A stretch of DNA of 64,000 bases from the NCBI RefSeq assembly GCF_009765985.1, contig NZ_LMUM01000037.1, positions 860,747-924,746 of the forward strand, given 5' to 3'. Positions 24,453-33,435 of the stretch are shown piece by piece (within the stretch, counting starts at the first letter, position 1; each line of letters begins with the position of its first letter). The position numbers and the translations under genes are program-made. Under the pieces are notes generated by a model that was not told where the DNA came from, did no database searches, and saw only the letters and a program-made list of their open reading frames with translations. The stretch is from Acidobacterium sp. S8. GTDB taxonomy: Bacteria > Acidobacteriota > Terriglobia > Terriglobales > Acidobacteriaceae.

Positions 24453-25247
24453 TTGAATGAGCAGGTCATTCGCGGAGCCAACTATACGGCAGCACTGCCG
24501 GAAGGCTTCACCGTCATCCCACCGAACCCCTTGATGCAGTACTCTCTCATGCTCGCGCAGATGCGCGGAATTCCCCAACCTCTGAGCATCTACATGTTGT
24601 TGCCGCCGGGGTCGCAATTCACCGACTTCACTCCGGCATTGGTTTGCGTCGAAGAAATCGATCTCATGACCTCGCAAGTGGTTCTGATGGGTCTGCAGAA
24701 TCTCGAGTCTCCAGAGGTAGCAGCCGGTCTGGCGCAATCATTGCAGGTGCAAGCCGTCTTCAATTTCGCTCCGATGCGCGAGATCCCTCTGCAATCCGGA
24801 ATCGCGGTCGGACGAGAGTTCGATGCACTCGGTATGCCTCCATTCAATGTCGCCATTCATGTGCTCATGCTGCTGATTCAGGGACCGCTATCGACGGTAA
24901 AGGTCATGGTGATGGTGCAGACCCAGAGATGGAGCGAGTTCCTGGCCCCGTGCCTGCAGTTCGTCGGCGGTATTAACGTCACCGGCGGAACATCGTTTCC
25001 AGCATCGGTGGTTGCCGTAGCCGATCCTCAACGCCCTGATCAGATGCAGCTGAACATCGTGAATCCGAATACACATAAACAGACTCCGATCATGTCTGTC
25101 CCGGCTGGAGCTGTTTACAACGTCACCATTCACATCGATGACCGCTCAACGACTGTGAATGGGAATATTCAAGGAGCGGGTATCGCCGTGGGAGAGCACA
25201 GCCTTGCTTCCACCGCGGTCCGCCCGGAAGCTGGAGCGAATGTATGA
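24453..25247 (+). CDS. Unknown protein with C-terminal glycine motif, coupled to next gene
   Basis: I do not recognise this 264-residue protein. The N-terminal ~190 residues are mixed alpha/beta, with LPEGFTVIPPNPLMQYSLML, a possible PsbP/DcrB-like strand pattern (GREFDALGM, then STVKVMVMVQTQRWSEFLAP), but this is a weak resemblance. The last part carries NGNIQGAGIAVGEHSLAS, which is repeated near the N-terminus of the following gene as GGSVSGTGIAIGAGAVSN. The only start in frame is TTG at 24453, with GGAG farther upstream than usual. It overlaps the next gene by ATGA, so the two products are probably made together. Confidence 0.65.
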   Translation: MNEQVIRGANYTAALPEGFTVIPPNPLMQYSLMLAQMRGIPQPLSIYMLLPPGSQFTDFTPALVCVEEIDLMTSQVVLMGLQNLESPEVAAGLAQSLQVQAVFNFAPMREIPLQSGIAVGREFDALGMPPFNVAIHVLMLLIQGPLSTVKVMVMVQTQRWSEFLAPCLQFVGGINVTGGTSFPASVVAVADPQRPDQMQLNIVNPNTHKQTPIMSVPAGAVYNVTIHIDDRSTTVNGNIQGAGIAVGEHSLASTAVRPEAGANV

Positions 25248-25660
25248 CCGACGATAAAGATACGAGAGGCACATACGTAGGCGGAAGCGTCTCCGGCACC
25301 GGCATCGCGATTGGCGCAGGAGCAGTCTCGAACACCTCCATCAACAATGCAGCCGATCAGCAGCAGCTTCTTAAGCTGATCGAAGATTTGCGGGCGGAGA
25401 TTCAGAAGTCCAGCATGCCGGAGGCCATGAAGAGCACCATCGTCGAAAGTGTCGTGCAGCCGATGCACGAAGATGTAAAAGCTCCGGAAGCGAAAGGCAA
25501 GCTCCAATCCGGGCTAGAAAAGCTGAATCTGCTGGTGAAGGCCTCCGGTGCTGCACAGAGCGAGCTGACGACGATTGGAACCATCGCCGGAATGATTGCT
25601 AAATTCGGCGGCATCGCCTTCCACACTGTTGCACCGTTCCTCGCAGGTTTCGGGCTGTAA
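25244..25660 (+). CDS. Unknown protein with N-terminal glycine motif and helical body
   Basis: A 138-residue protein that begins TRGTYVGGSVSGTGIAIG, matching the C-terminal motif of the gene before it. Then comes an amphipathic helical region (AADQQQLLKLIEDLRAEIQK) likely to form a coiled coil, and a C-terminal hydrophobic segment (GMIAKFGGIAFHTVAPFLAG) that might insert in a membrane. The layout, a tag-like glycine motif, a coiled coil and a hydrophobic end, resembles small effector or adaptor proteins, but no family is recognised. It starts within the stop of the previous gene. Confidence 0.65.
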   Translation: MTDDKDTRGTYVGGSVSGTGIAIGAGAVSNTSINNAADQQQLLKLIEDLRAEIQKSSMPEAMKSTIVESVVQPMHEDVKAPEAKGKLQSGLEKLNLLVKASGAAQSELTTIGTIAGMIAKFGGIAFHTVAPFLAGFGL

Positions 25661-25675
25661 CGCTGAATCAAGAAG

Positions 25676-26680
25676 CTACTGCAAGGCTGGGAATCCCGGT
25701 CTGCCCTCGCGGATCTCTGTCGAAAAGTCGGGGTCCTTATCTACCGTCTTTGCTACTGGATTGATATAAGCCCGCTTCATCAATTCGTCGAATGGCAAGC
25801 CATCTCCGGCGAGATTTCCTTCACGATATTGTTCGGCTGGTCCCTTGCCGTTCAGCAAAATCGTCCAGTTGCGCGGCAATATGCTCATGGACTTCAGCGT
25901 GAATATCTCCGTCGTGCAATTGCTCGTCGCAGCATTGTACCACTTAGGATGATCGTGCAGAAAATTGGTGAAATGGACGTAGTCCAGAAAGAGTGAGCGT
26001 GCAAACGCGGGAGTCGCCGTAGTGTGGAAGAGGTACAAATCCTCATCCTTTCTGTAGTTTGTGCGAAGGCGCACTACGTCCCGCTCATCGCTCGCTATAG
26101 AAATAAGTGTGAACTGCCGGAAGAACCCCCGCACCGCGGAATAACTCTGCCCTGCCACCTTTCGGGCTTCAATCGAAAACGCAACGTGCTGCCCGTTGCC
26201 GAGATCGAAGCTCAGTATCGTGTGTGCGATCCACGGCGAGCCCCAGTAGTCGACAAAGAGATCCATGCCGCGAATCTGCGACAGATCCACCTCACGCGTC
26301 GGCCACTGGCAGGTGTAGTCGAGCTCGGCGCGATAGTCGCAGCTGCGTGTGTTGTAGAGCGTGACGTGATCGCCATTCACCTGCCCGTACGCCAGCCGGG
26401 AGACATCGGACTGCCAGTTACCGTCATTTGACGGCTTGAGCGAAAGCCACCAGAGCAGCACAACCAGAAAGCAGGCAAGGCAGCCCACCACTCGATACCA
26501 GAAGCGCTTGAAGAAGAGTGTGCCTGCGACCACCAGCAGATACGCCACCATGCAGGGAATGCGCAGCCGTGCAAAGCGAACATCAAAGAAAAGAGCCGAG
26601 GCGGCCCACACAGTGAGCAGCAGCAGTATGAAGGACAAAAATACAACGCCAAGTTTGCGAGCCAGGTGTCGAATCGTCAT
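25676..26680 (-). CDS. DUF4105 (Lnb N-terminal-like) membrane protein
   Basis: The 334-residue protein has three hydrophobic segments in its first ~100 residues (GVVFLSFILLLLTVWAASAL and two more), then a periplasmic DUF4105 domain. The conserved Cys-containing AATSNCTTEIF and the His in LHDHPKWYNA, together with IAHTILSFDLGNGQHVAFSI, fit the domain also found at the N-terminus of the lipoprotein acyltransferase Lnb. DUF4105 is thought to have a cysteine peptidase-like fold; its activity here is unknown. I prefer ATG 26680 over the TTG at 26695. Confidence 0.8.
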   Translation of the reverse strand: MTIRHLARKLGVVFLSFILLLLTVWAASALFFDVRFARLRIPCMVAYLLVVAGTLFFKRFWYRVVGCLACFLVVLLWWLSLKPSNDGNWQSDVSRLAYGQVNGDHVTLYNTRSCDYRAELDYTCQWPTREVDLSQIRGMDLFVDYWGSPWIAHTILSFDLGNGQHVAFSIEARKVAGQSYSAVRGFFRQFTLISIASDERDVVRLRTNYRKDEDLYLFHTTATPAFARSLFLDYVHFTNFLHDHPKWYNAATSNCTTEIFTLKSMSILPRNWTILLNGKGPAEQYREGNLAGDGLPFDELMKRAYINPVAKTVDKDPDFSTEIREGRPGFPALQ

Positions 26681-26741
26681 GCGCGGTCGGAACAATCATC
26701 GACGCTACATGTCGTATGCGCAACCACAAACGTAAACTCGA

Positions 26742-28367
26742 TCAGTGTCCGCCTGAGCCTCCGCCTGCCGGCCGGAAGTTGCGCGACATGAAGATCACCA
26801 CCGGAATACCAAGTAGGGAAATAATTCCCAGCATGTGAAAGCAGTCGCGAAACCCTAGCAGGCTCGCCTGCTGCCCCAGCAGTTCATAGATGCGGCCGTT
26901 TGCGTGGGTACTTGCATCGACAGGTGAAAACCCTAGGCGCTCGAAGTTGCGCGTCAGCGAGTCGCGCGTTGCATCGACCAGCGGCAACCCGTGTGCCAGC
27001 GTGTCGGCAAGCCGCGATTGGTGCAGGTCCATGCGACGCTCATGAAACGTCGTAATGAAAGCCACGCCGAAGCTGCCGCCCCAGTTGCGCGCCAGATTCG
27101 TGAAGCTTGAAGCCTTATTGTTCTTTTGCGGAGGCAGATACGAGTATGCCATCACGCTCACCGGCACAAAAAGGAATGCGTAGCCGAAGCCCTGAATCGC
27201 GCGCGCAAAGGCGTAATGGAAGTAATCCGTCTGCGGCGTGAAGCTGCCGTAGTACCACATGGAACACGCAACAACGCAATAGCTGAAGATGATCAGGTGT
27301 CGCGGGTTCACCTTGCCCGACTGCGTTAGTCTCGCGACGAAAGGAGCAAGAACGGTAATGACCAGCGCGCCTGGACCCAGCACAAGCCCAGCGTCGGTAG
27401 CGGTATAGCCATAGAGCGTCTGTAGAATCTCCGGAATCATCGTCGTGCTGCCGAAGAGCACAAATCCGAAGAGGAAGTAGAAGATCGTAGCGGAGGCAAA
27501 ATTGCGCTCTTTCAGCAGCGTGATTTCGACTACCGGATCGGTATGGTTCCACTCCCAGTAGATCGCAAAGCTCAGCGTGACGATAGCCGCGATTAGGAGT
27601 GCCACAATCGTACTGCTACCGAACCAGTCATCGATCTGTCCACGGTCGAGCACAATTTCCAGGCATGCGAATCCAATCGCGATGAGCGCAATACCCAACC
27701 CGTCGATCTTCAGCTTGCCGCTCGCGCGCAGCTTGGCTATCTCTTCCTTGAACTGTGGCGGGTCATGCACGAGACGGCTACTGAGAATGAGCGAGACGAT
27801 GCCAATCGGCACATTGATGAAGAAGACCCAACGCCAGGAGAAGCTGTCCGTAATCCAGCCGCCCAGAGGAGGGCCGATCGCAGGCGCGGTCACAATCGCC
27901 ATGCTGTAGAGAGCGAATGCCGCAGCGCGTTTCGACGCCGGGAAGGTATCGACCAGGATGGCCTGCTCGACGGGAGCAAGACCGCCGCCACCGATCCCCT
28001 GCATGACGCGGAAGAGCAGAAGGAAGCCAAGCGTAGGCGCGATACCGCAAAGAAATGACGTTATGGTGAATAAAGCCACGCACATCATGTAATAACGCTT
28101 GCGGCCAAAGACGCGGGAAAGCCATGCGCTGAGTGGCAGAACGACTGCATTTGCTACCAGATACGAAGTCAGAACCCACGTAGCTTCATCGAAGCTCGAT
28201 CCCAGGCCGCCCGCAATATGCGGCAGGGAAACGTTGGCAATCGAAGTATCCAGAAGCTCCATGAACGTTGCCAGCGTGACCGTGATGGCCACCGCCCACG
28301 GATTAATAGCGCGCTTGGTTGCGACATCTGAGGGAGCTATGGGGCGGGCTAATGTCGCTGTGCTCAT
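26742..28367 (-). CDS. DHA2 family (EmrB/QacA type) drug efflux transporter
   Basis: The 541-residue protein is a 14-helix MFS exporter. DHA2 features are LDTSIANVSLPHIAGGLGSS in helix 1, LFRVMQGIGGGGLAPVEQAI, and PLGGWITDSFSWRWVFFINV. Such pumps export drugs or other hydrophobic compounds by proton antiport, often with an EmrA-like partner, not seen here. It is divergent from a TetR regulator, and an operator-like palindrome lies in the presumed -35/-10 spacer of its promoter (TTGCGA-17-GAATCT). I use the ATG at 28367, because the TTG at 28406 would lie upstream of that promoter's start point. Confidence 0.92.
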   Translation of the reverse strand: MSTATLARPIAPSDVATKRAINPWAVAITVTLATFMELLDTSIANVSLPHIAGGLGSSFDEATWVLTSYLVANAVVLPLSAWLSRVFGRKRYYMMCVALFTITSFLCGIAPTLGFLLLFRVMQGIGGGGLAPVEQAILVDTFPASKRAAAFALYSMAIVTAPAIGPPLGGWITDSFSWRWVFFINVPIGIVSLILSSRLVHDPPQFKEEIAKLRASGKLKIDGLGIALIAIGFACLEIVLDRGQIDDWFGSSTIVALLIAAIVTLSFAIYWEWNHTDPVVEITLLKERNFASATIFYFLFGFVLFGSTTMIPEILQTLYGYTATDAGLVLGPGALVITVLAPFVARLTQSGKVNPRHLIIFSYCVVACSMWYYGSFTPQTDYFHYAFARAIQGFGYAFLFVPVSVMAYSYLPPQKNNKASSFTNLARNWGGSFGVAFITTFHERRMDLHQSRLADTLAHGLPLVDATRDSLTRNFERLGFSPVDASTHANGRIYELLGQQASLLGFRDCFHMLGIISLLGIPVVIFMSRNFRPAGGGSGGH

Positions 28368-28400
28368 AGTATCGGTATGTTGGAAAGAGATTCTTCGTGA

Positions 28401-28412
28401 GACCAATCGGTC
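28401..28412. promoter_or_regulatory. Putative TetR operator between dha2 and tetR
   Basis: GACCAATCGGTC is an imperfect GACC-N4-GGTC palindrome, like GACCGATCGGTC-type operators of TetR/AcrR regulators. It sits between the two divergent starts. Confidence 0.6.
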
Positions 28413-28435
28413 GCAAAATGTGCTACGATTTTTTC

Positions 28436-29041
28436 GTGAGCGTTCTTTTAGGGAAGGGTGAGAAAACCCGCCGAAAGATCATCCGCAAAGCTGCGCCCGT
28501 TTTCAACCAACGAGGTTACTCGGGAACCAGCCTTTCCGAGCTGATGGAAGAGACCGGCCTGGAAAAGGGTGGCATCTATCGCCACTTCGAAAGCAAGGAA
28601 GAGCTGGCTGTCGCTGCCTTTGACTACGCATGGGACGAGATCAGACGCGTACGACTGACTGCGCTCGATCAAATTCCGAGTCCGCTGGGTAAGTTGCACG
28701 GCATGGTCGACACCTTTGCAGCTAAGCCCTCGGCCATTTCTGGTGGCTGCGCGCTGATGAACACGGCCATCGACGCCGACGATGGAAATCCCACGCTGCG
28801 AAGTCATGCACAGAGCGCGATGCGTGAATGGCTCGAATATCTGGAGAATGCCGTTCGCCAGGGCATAGCAAAGGGCGAGATCAAGCGCGGAACATCACCT
28901 CCCAGTATCGCTTCCGTCATTATTTCGACCCTCGAAGGCAGCCTGATGATTGGGCGTCTCACCGGCAATCGAACTCCTCTTTGCCTCGCACGCGAACATC
29001 TCCATCACATGCTCAATGGCGTTACAGTGCAGGCTCAATAA
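28436..29041 (+). CDS. TetR/AcrR family repressor
   Basis: The 201-residue regulator has an N-terminal HTH (KTRRKIIRKAAPVFNQRGYS followed by GTSLSELMEETGLEKGGIYR and HFESKEEL) and a helical C-terminal ligand domain. It most likely represses the divergent DHA2 exporter and itself through the palindrome at 28401-28412. The start is GTG at 28436; an upstream in-frame GTG at 28397 would place the operator inside the coding region. A GNAT gene follows 42 bp downstream and may be cotranscribed. The ligand is unknown. Confidence 0.92.
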   Translation: MSVLLGKGEKTRRKIIRKAAPVFNQRGYSGTSLSELMEETGLEKGGIYRHFESKEELAVAAFDYAWDEIRRVRLTALDQIPSPLGKLHGMVDTFAAKPSAISGGCALMNTAIDADDGNPTLRSHAQSAMREWLEYLENAVRQGIAKGEIKRGTSPPSIASVIISTLEGSLMIGRLTGNRTPLCLAREHLHHMLNGVTVQAQ

Positions 29042-29083
29042 TTTGAGGCTCAGGGGAAAGCTCAGTCATCTATTTCTGAATAC

Positions 29084-29782
29084 ATGATGAGCAAAGAAGA
29101 CCAGGAAGCACTCAACCATCCCATCTGGTATGCGCTACACACAAACCATGCGCACTTTGCGCAAGGCAGCGATCTGGCGAAGCGATACCCCGCGGATGTG
29201 TCTCCGTTAGCCGCGGTCAAAGATCAAACTCCACAGGCATATTCTGCGCTGGGTGAGTTGCTTGCCCCCGATGAGTTCGCCATCTTCTTTCTCGATGCAC
29301 CTCCGAACGTACCGAAGGGCTGGAGGCTATTGAAACATTTTCAAATGCACCACATGATCTGCCGCGACCTCCCTTCGCCGTCAAAGCTCGAATCTTTGAT
29401 ACAGCCACTGCATACGGACGACGTCTCACATATGCAGAAGATTGCGGAAGCCACGGAGCCGGGGCCCTTTCGTACACGTACCATCGAGTTCGGTGGATAC
29501 CGTGCGATCCGCGATGCCGGGCACCTTGCCGCCATGACGGGACAACGCATCAGTCTCACGGGATATACAGAAGTGAGCGCCGTTTGCACATATCCTGAAT
29601 ATCGCGGACGCGGTTACGCGCAGGCCCTTGTCGCAACCGTTGCGCGCGGCATCTTCGACCATGGCGAGACCCCCATTTTGGGCGTCACGATAGGAAATGA
29701 TGCGGCGGTCAGCACGTATGAAAAGGTAGGCTTTACCATTCGGCGTAATCTGCACGTCGTCGTGGTAAAAAAACCGCTCTAA
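29084..29782 (+). CDS. GNAT family N-acetyltransferase
   Basis: The 232-residue protein carries a C-terminal acetyltransferase domain (about residues 150-225). The acetyl-CoA binding motif is VCTYPEYRGRGYAQALVATV, with ILGVTIGNDAAVSTYEKVGF as the usual end of the fold, similar to the FR47 group. The N-terminal 130 residues are less conserved and may fix the acceptor. Small-molecule or peptide amino groups are the common acceptors in the family; the substrate here is unknown. It follows the TetR gene, so it may belong to the same resistance-type unit. Confidence 0.88.
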   Translation: MMSKEDQEALNHPIWYALHTNHAHFAQGSDLAKRYPADVSPLAAVKDQTPQAYSALGELLAPDEFAIFFLDAPPNVPKGWRLLKHFQMHHMICRDLPSPSKLESLIQPLHTDDVSHMQKIAEATEPGPFRTRTIEFGGYRAIRDAGHLAAMTGQRISLTGYTEVSAVCTYPEYRGRGYAQALVATVARGIFDHGETPILGVTIGNDAAVSTYEKVGFTIRRNLHVVVVKKPL

Positions 29783-29895
29783 TCGGCGGTTGTGCTGCAA
29801 CTAATCCGCTGTCTCAAGCGTCTTCCTGCTCAATCTCCGTGGAGCTTTCTGATATTCTTCCACTTCCCTGATTGATTTTGAGGAGGACCATGTCC

Positions 29896-31665
29896 ATGTT
29901 CAATTCCTGTCGCCGACCTCTGTCGGCGCTGTTGCTGGCGATTGCTGTTCCAACCTTCGCAGCAGATAAAACCAAAGCAAAAACCGTTGAAGATACACCA
30001 TCTGCCGTCGAGCAATCCCAGCCTGCGACGGAAAACATCGATCTCGCCATGTACCAGCGCATCCGCGAAGAGGGCATCGAGCACTCACGGATCATGCAGT
30101 ACGCCTCTGCTCTGACGGACGATATCGGTCCGCGCCTCACCGGTTCTCCAAATATGGCCAAGGCCAACGCCTGGACGCGCGATCAGCTCACCGCAATGGG
30201 CTGCGTGAATGCGCATCTTGAGGATTGGGGCGACTTTGGCATGGGCTGGCAACAGCTCAATACCTGGGTTCGCATGACCTCGCCTGACACAGCCGTCTTC
30301 ATCGCACAGGCTACTCCATGGTCTCCTGCGACAAACGGACCGGTCAGCGGCGACGTTGTTGCCGTCAATATCCAAAGCGACAAAGATTTCGACCAGTACA
30401 AGGGAAAGCTCGCTGGCAAAATTGTGCTTCTCGGCGAGATGCGCGAAGTGCCGCCGGTGGATCAGGCCCTGTTTGAGCGCTACTCCGACAAGGAACTTGA
30501 GGAGATGGCCTCCTATCAGGCAAACGATCGCGCCGGACGCGATATGCAGGCGCGTCTCCGGACATACATGCAGCGCTACAAGCTGGCTGACCAGATCGCG
30601 GATTTCCTCGCCGAGGAAAAGGCAGCAGGCGTGATCCGGCCCAGCCGCGACGCCAAGAATGGCGGCGGTTCCGGTGGAACCATCTTCGACGACAACGGCG
30701 CTGCACTTGGACGCCAGCCTTACCTCGCCGATCACAAAGTCAAAGTACCGGTTGTCGTAATGGCAATCGAGAGCTATGGCCGCGTTTCTCGTCTGCTCGA
30801 AGCTCACGTTCCCGTGACCATCGAAATGAACGTTGAGACGAAATTCACCGGCGATCACGAGCATGGCTTCGACACAGTTGCTGAAATCCCCGGCACCGAC
30901 CCCAAGCTGAAAGACGAAGTCGTAATGGTCGGCGGCCACCTCGACAGCTGGATCGCAGGCACCGGAGCCACAGACAACGGCGCTGGATCGATAGTCGCCA
31001 TGGAAGTCATGCGCATTCTCAAAGCGCTTGACGTTCACCCGCGCCGCACCATCCGCATCGCGTTGTGGAGCGGTGAAGAAGAAGGTCTCTTCGGCTCACG
31101 CGGATACGTAAAGCAGCACTTCGGCTTCGCGTCTCCGCTCAATACGCCCGACCAGGCCGCCTTGCCCGAATTTATGCGCAAGACCGGACCGCTGGATCTG
31201 AAGCCTGAGCAGAAGCTGATCTCCGGCTACTTCAACGTAGACAACGGCTCTGGAAAAGTCCGCGGCGTCTATCTGCAAGGGAACGCAGCCGTCGCGCCTA
31301 TCTTCGCGCAGTGGATCGCGCCGCTGAAGGATCTCGGCGTCACCACACTGACCATGCGGAACACCGGTGGCACCGATCACCTTTCCTTTGACGCAGTCGG
31401 CATCCCTGGCTTCCAATTTATTCAGGATCCGCTCGATTACGAGAGTCGTACCCATCACTCTAATCAGGACGTGTATGAGCGGCTGCAGCCCGGCGACCTG
31501 AAGCAGATCGCCACGGTAGAGGCCATCTTCGTCTACAACACGGCCATGCGCGAACAGATGCTGCCACGCAAGCCGCTGCCGCATCCGGAGCTGCGTGATC
31601 AGCAGAATGCCCCGCTGCCGAATCTCTTCCCCGGAGCAGTACCGCCCGCGGATGAGAAGAAGTAG
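29896..31665 (+). CDS. Secreted M28 family metallopeptidase (carboxypeptidase Q-like)
   Basis: A 589-residue zinc peptidase with a signal peptide (residues ~1-22 ending TFAADK). The M28 metal ligands are visible: VMVGGHLDSWIAGTGATDNG (His, Asp, Asp), WSGEEEGLFGSRGY (Glu pair), and GGTDHLSFDAVGIPGFQFIQ (His). A PA-like insert domain occupies about residues 130-290. Such enzymes remove terminal residues from peptides in the periplasm. AGGAGG precedes two close ATGs (29890 and 29896); spacing favours the second. A bidirectional terminator follows. Confidence 0.93.
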   Translation: MFNSCRRPLSALLLAIAVPTFAADKTKAKTVEDTPSAVEQSQPATENIDLAMYQRIREEGIEHSRIMQYASALTDDIGPRLTGSPNMAKANAWTRDQLTAMGCVNAHLEDWGDFGMGWQQLNTWVRMTSPDTAVFIAQATPWSPATNGPVSGDVVAVNIQSDKDFDQYKGKLAGKIVLLGEMREVPPVDQALFERYSDKELEEMASYQANDRAGRDMQARLRTYMQRYKLADQIADFLAEEKAAGVIRPSRDAKNGGGSGGTIFDDNGAALGRQPYLADHKVKVPVVVMAIESYGRVSRLLEAHVPVTIEMNVETKFTGDHEHGFDTVAEIPGTDPKLKDEVVMVGGHLDSWIAGTGATDNGAGSIVAMEVMRILKALDVHPRRTIRIALWSGEEEGLFGSRGYVKQHFGFASPLNTPDQAALPEFMRKTGPLDLKPEQKLISGYFNVDNGSGKVRGVYLQGNAAVAPIFAQWIAPLKDLGVTTLTMRNTGGTDHLSFDAVGIPGFQFIQDPLDYESRTHHSNQDVYERLQPGDLKQIATVEAIFVYNTAMREQMLPRKPLPHPELRDQQNAPLPNLFPGAVPPADEKK

Positions 31666-31685
31666 CAGGCTGCAATAGCGAAATG

Positions 31686-31722
31686 AAAGCCGCCGTTCTG
31701 TTGTCAGAATGGCGGCTTTTTC
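31686..31722. terminator. Bidirectional intrinsic terminator
   Basis: AAAGCCGCCGTTCTG pairs with CAGAATGGCGGCTTT (one G-U pair, 4-nt loop), followed by T5. It lies between the convergent M28 peptidase and LysR genes. Confidence 0.88.
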
Positions 31723-31751
31723 TTGCGATTTATGGCATTTATGTCGCGTTT

Positions 31752-32642
31752 TTACGCCGCCTGCAGCTTTTCCTGCAACAGCTCAAGAAATGCCATCATT
31801 CCCGGCGACAACCACTTGTCCTTGTGCCACACCACGTGGGTCGCAATATGCATTTCAGGGCCAGTCCAGGCGAGCGCCTTAAGCTGCCGCCTCTTTAGCT
31901 CTGCTGCCACCACAATCTCCGGCAAAAGGCCAATGCCCATTCCCGCTGTCGCACACTGCTTCAGAGCCTCTACGCTGGAAAATTCAGTGATATTGCCTGC
32001 GCGCGTCTTATGCGCCGATAAAGCTACATCCAGTTTCCTGCGATAGGCGCAACCAGCCTCCGTCAGCAGAAGCATCTGTCCGGCCAGATCCTGCGGATTG
32101 ACCTTCTGTCTCCTTGCCAGAGGATGGTCGGGGTGGGCGATGAGATGAACATTTTCTGTGCGCAGTCTCAGCGAAGCGCACTGAGGATGATCGACCTGGT
32201 CAATCATGCGAATCGCCATATCGAGTTTGCCGCCCTCAAGGGCCTCCCATAGGGTTTCGTCCCAGTGCGGGCGAAAGATCAGCTCCACCTCCGGATAGCG
32301 CTTGCGGAAGGACTGCAGCACCTCCGGCAGGCGGTAGGTGAGTACGCTCTCCGGCGCCCCAATCCGCAGCGGTCCGGCAGGCTCAGAGCCGTGGCGCACG
32401 GCAAAACTGCCTTCCAGCATCGCGGACAGGGCTTTTTCCGCATAGGGGAGAAAGCGGCCGCCTGCTTCTGTCAGAATCACTCGCTTGGCCAGCCGGTCAA
32501 AAAGCGGCGTACCCAGCTCTTCTTCCAGCGCTTTGATCTGCGTCGTGACATTCGATTGCACTGTATGCACGCGCTCCGCTGTGCGGGTAAAGCTTAATTC
32601 CTCAGCGAGGGCACAAAAAATCTGAAGCTGTCGCACTTCCAT
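31752..32642 (-). CDS. LysR family transcriptional regulator
   Basis: A 296-residue LysR regulator: N-terminal winged helix MEVRQLQIFCALAEELSFTR and NVTTQIKALEEELGTPLFDR, then an effector-binding domain (LRIGAPESVLTYRLPEVLQS). I start at ATG 32642, which has GGAGAT eight bases upstream and gives the family's usual N-terminus; the frame is open further upstream but that part has no similarity. LysR proteins normally control the divergent gene, here an HExxH protein whose start is 94 bp away. The effector is unknown. Confidence 0.93.
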   Translation of the reverse strand: MEVRQLQIFCALAEELSFTRTAERVHTVQSNVTTQIKALEEELGTPLFDRLAKRVILTEAGGRFLPYAEKALSAMLEGSFAVRHGSEPAGPLRIGAPESVLTYRLPEVLQSFRKRYPEVELIFRPHWDETLWEALEGGKLDMAIRMIDQVDHPQCASLRLRTENVHLIAHPDHPLARRQKVNPQDLAGQMLLLTEAGCAYRRKLDVALSAHKTRAGNITEFSSVEALKQCATAGMGIGLLPEIVVAAELKRRQLKALAWTGPEMHIATHVVWHKDKWLSPGMMAFLELLQEKLQAA

Positions 32643-32736
32643 GGATGGATCTCCCGGAATCAATCTCAAATATAGATGATGATAATCCGATGTATTCATT
32701 GGACGCATCTTATGTGGCGGATTAAAAATATTTATT

Positions 32737-33420
32737 GTGTACGACGGCTGCTCATTCTCGAAACGCTCTCTTTTGCGCTGCCTGGTCCTGCTCCTGCTTA
32801 CGACTTCCATATGCCGCGCTCAGGGCGATCGCAGTACGCTGGTTTTCTATGCAGATAAAGATGTTCGCGACACTCTGTGGACACCACTTTTTTCCGCGAT
32901 CCACGAAGATATGGCCGAAGAAAATTTCGGAACGGAAGGCCGCTCTATAGAGCGCAATCCGCGGCTAATGCGCAGCACAGAGCTGTATTCTGGCGAGGAA
33001 TTTGGCAGAGTGATTGAAGTAAAGCTGCTTGGCCGCTGCGACGTGGCACAGCAGGCTTACCGGCCGCAGCAGCCCGGCCCTCTAGGTTGGGTGCTTCGTG
33101 TCAGAGGTGAGATTCAGCCCTACATTTACGTCGATTGCGCACGCATGGCGCAGACGCTGAACGCCACAACCCTCGGCATGTCAGAGGACCAGCGCGCACA
33201 TGCCATGTCGCAGGCTATATCTCACGTCCTGGTACACGAGTGGATTCACATTGCGACGCAGAACACGGGGCATACGGAACACGGCATCACCGAAGCGCAG
33301 CTTTCCGCTTCGACGCTGGTCGCCGACCCTGCCCAACCGCGAGCAACCGCCGATTCCAATCCAGAGAAGCCAGTCGAGTTACCTTATCGCGGCTTCATCT
33401 TCGCGTCCGCAGAAAAATAA
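32737..33420 (+). CDS. Secreted protein with HExxH motif, unknown family
   Basis: The 227-residue protein has a signal peptide (RSLLRCLVLLLLTTSICRAQ). Near residue 167 it carries SHVLVHEWIHIATQNTGHTE, an HExxH zinc-peptidase motif followed by a His eleven residues later and EHG. The segment before contains two Cys (GRCDVAQQAY and DCARM) that could form a disulfide. I do not recognise a named family. The gene is divergent from a LysR regulator that probably controls it. The start is GTG; no good ribosome binding site is visible. A peptidase role is inference from the motif. Confidence 0.7.
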   Translation: MYDGCSFSKRSLLRCLVLLLLTTSICRAQGDRSTLVFYADKDVRDTLWTPLFSAIHEDMAEENFGTEGRSIERNPRLMRSTELYSGEEFGRVIEVKLLGRCDVAQQAYRPQQPGPLGWVLRVRGEIQPYIYVDCARMAQTLNATTLGMSEDQRAHAMSQAISHVLVHEWIHIATQNTGHTEHGITEAQLSASTLVADPAQPRATADSNPEKPVELPYRGFIFASAEK

Positions 33421-33435
33421 AGATCGCGGCCGCCG

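Noticed and set aside
29770-29789. AACCGC/GCGGTT hairpin at the GNAT stop codon
   Set aside because: The following T run is only present on the minus strand, where no gene ends here; too weak to list as a terminator.
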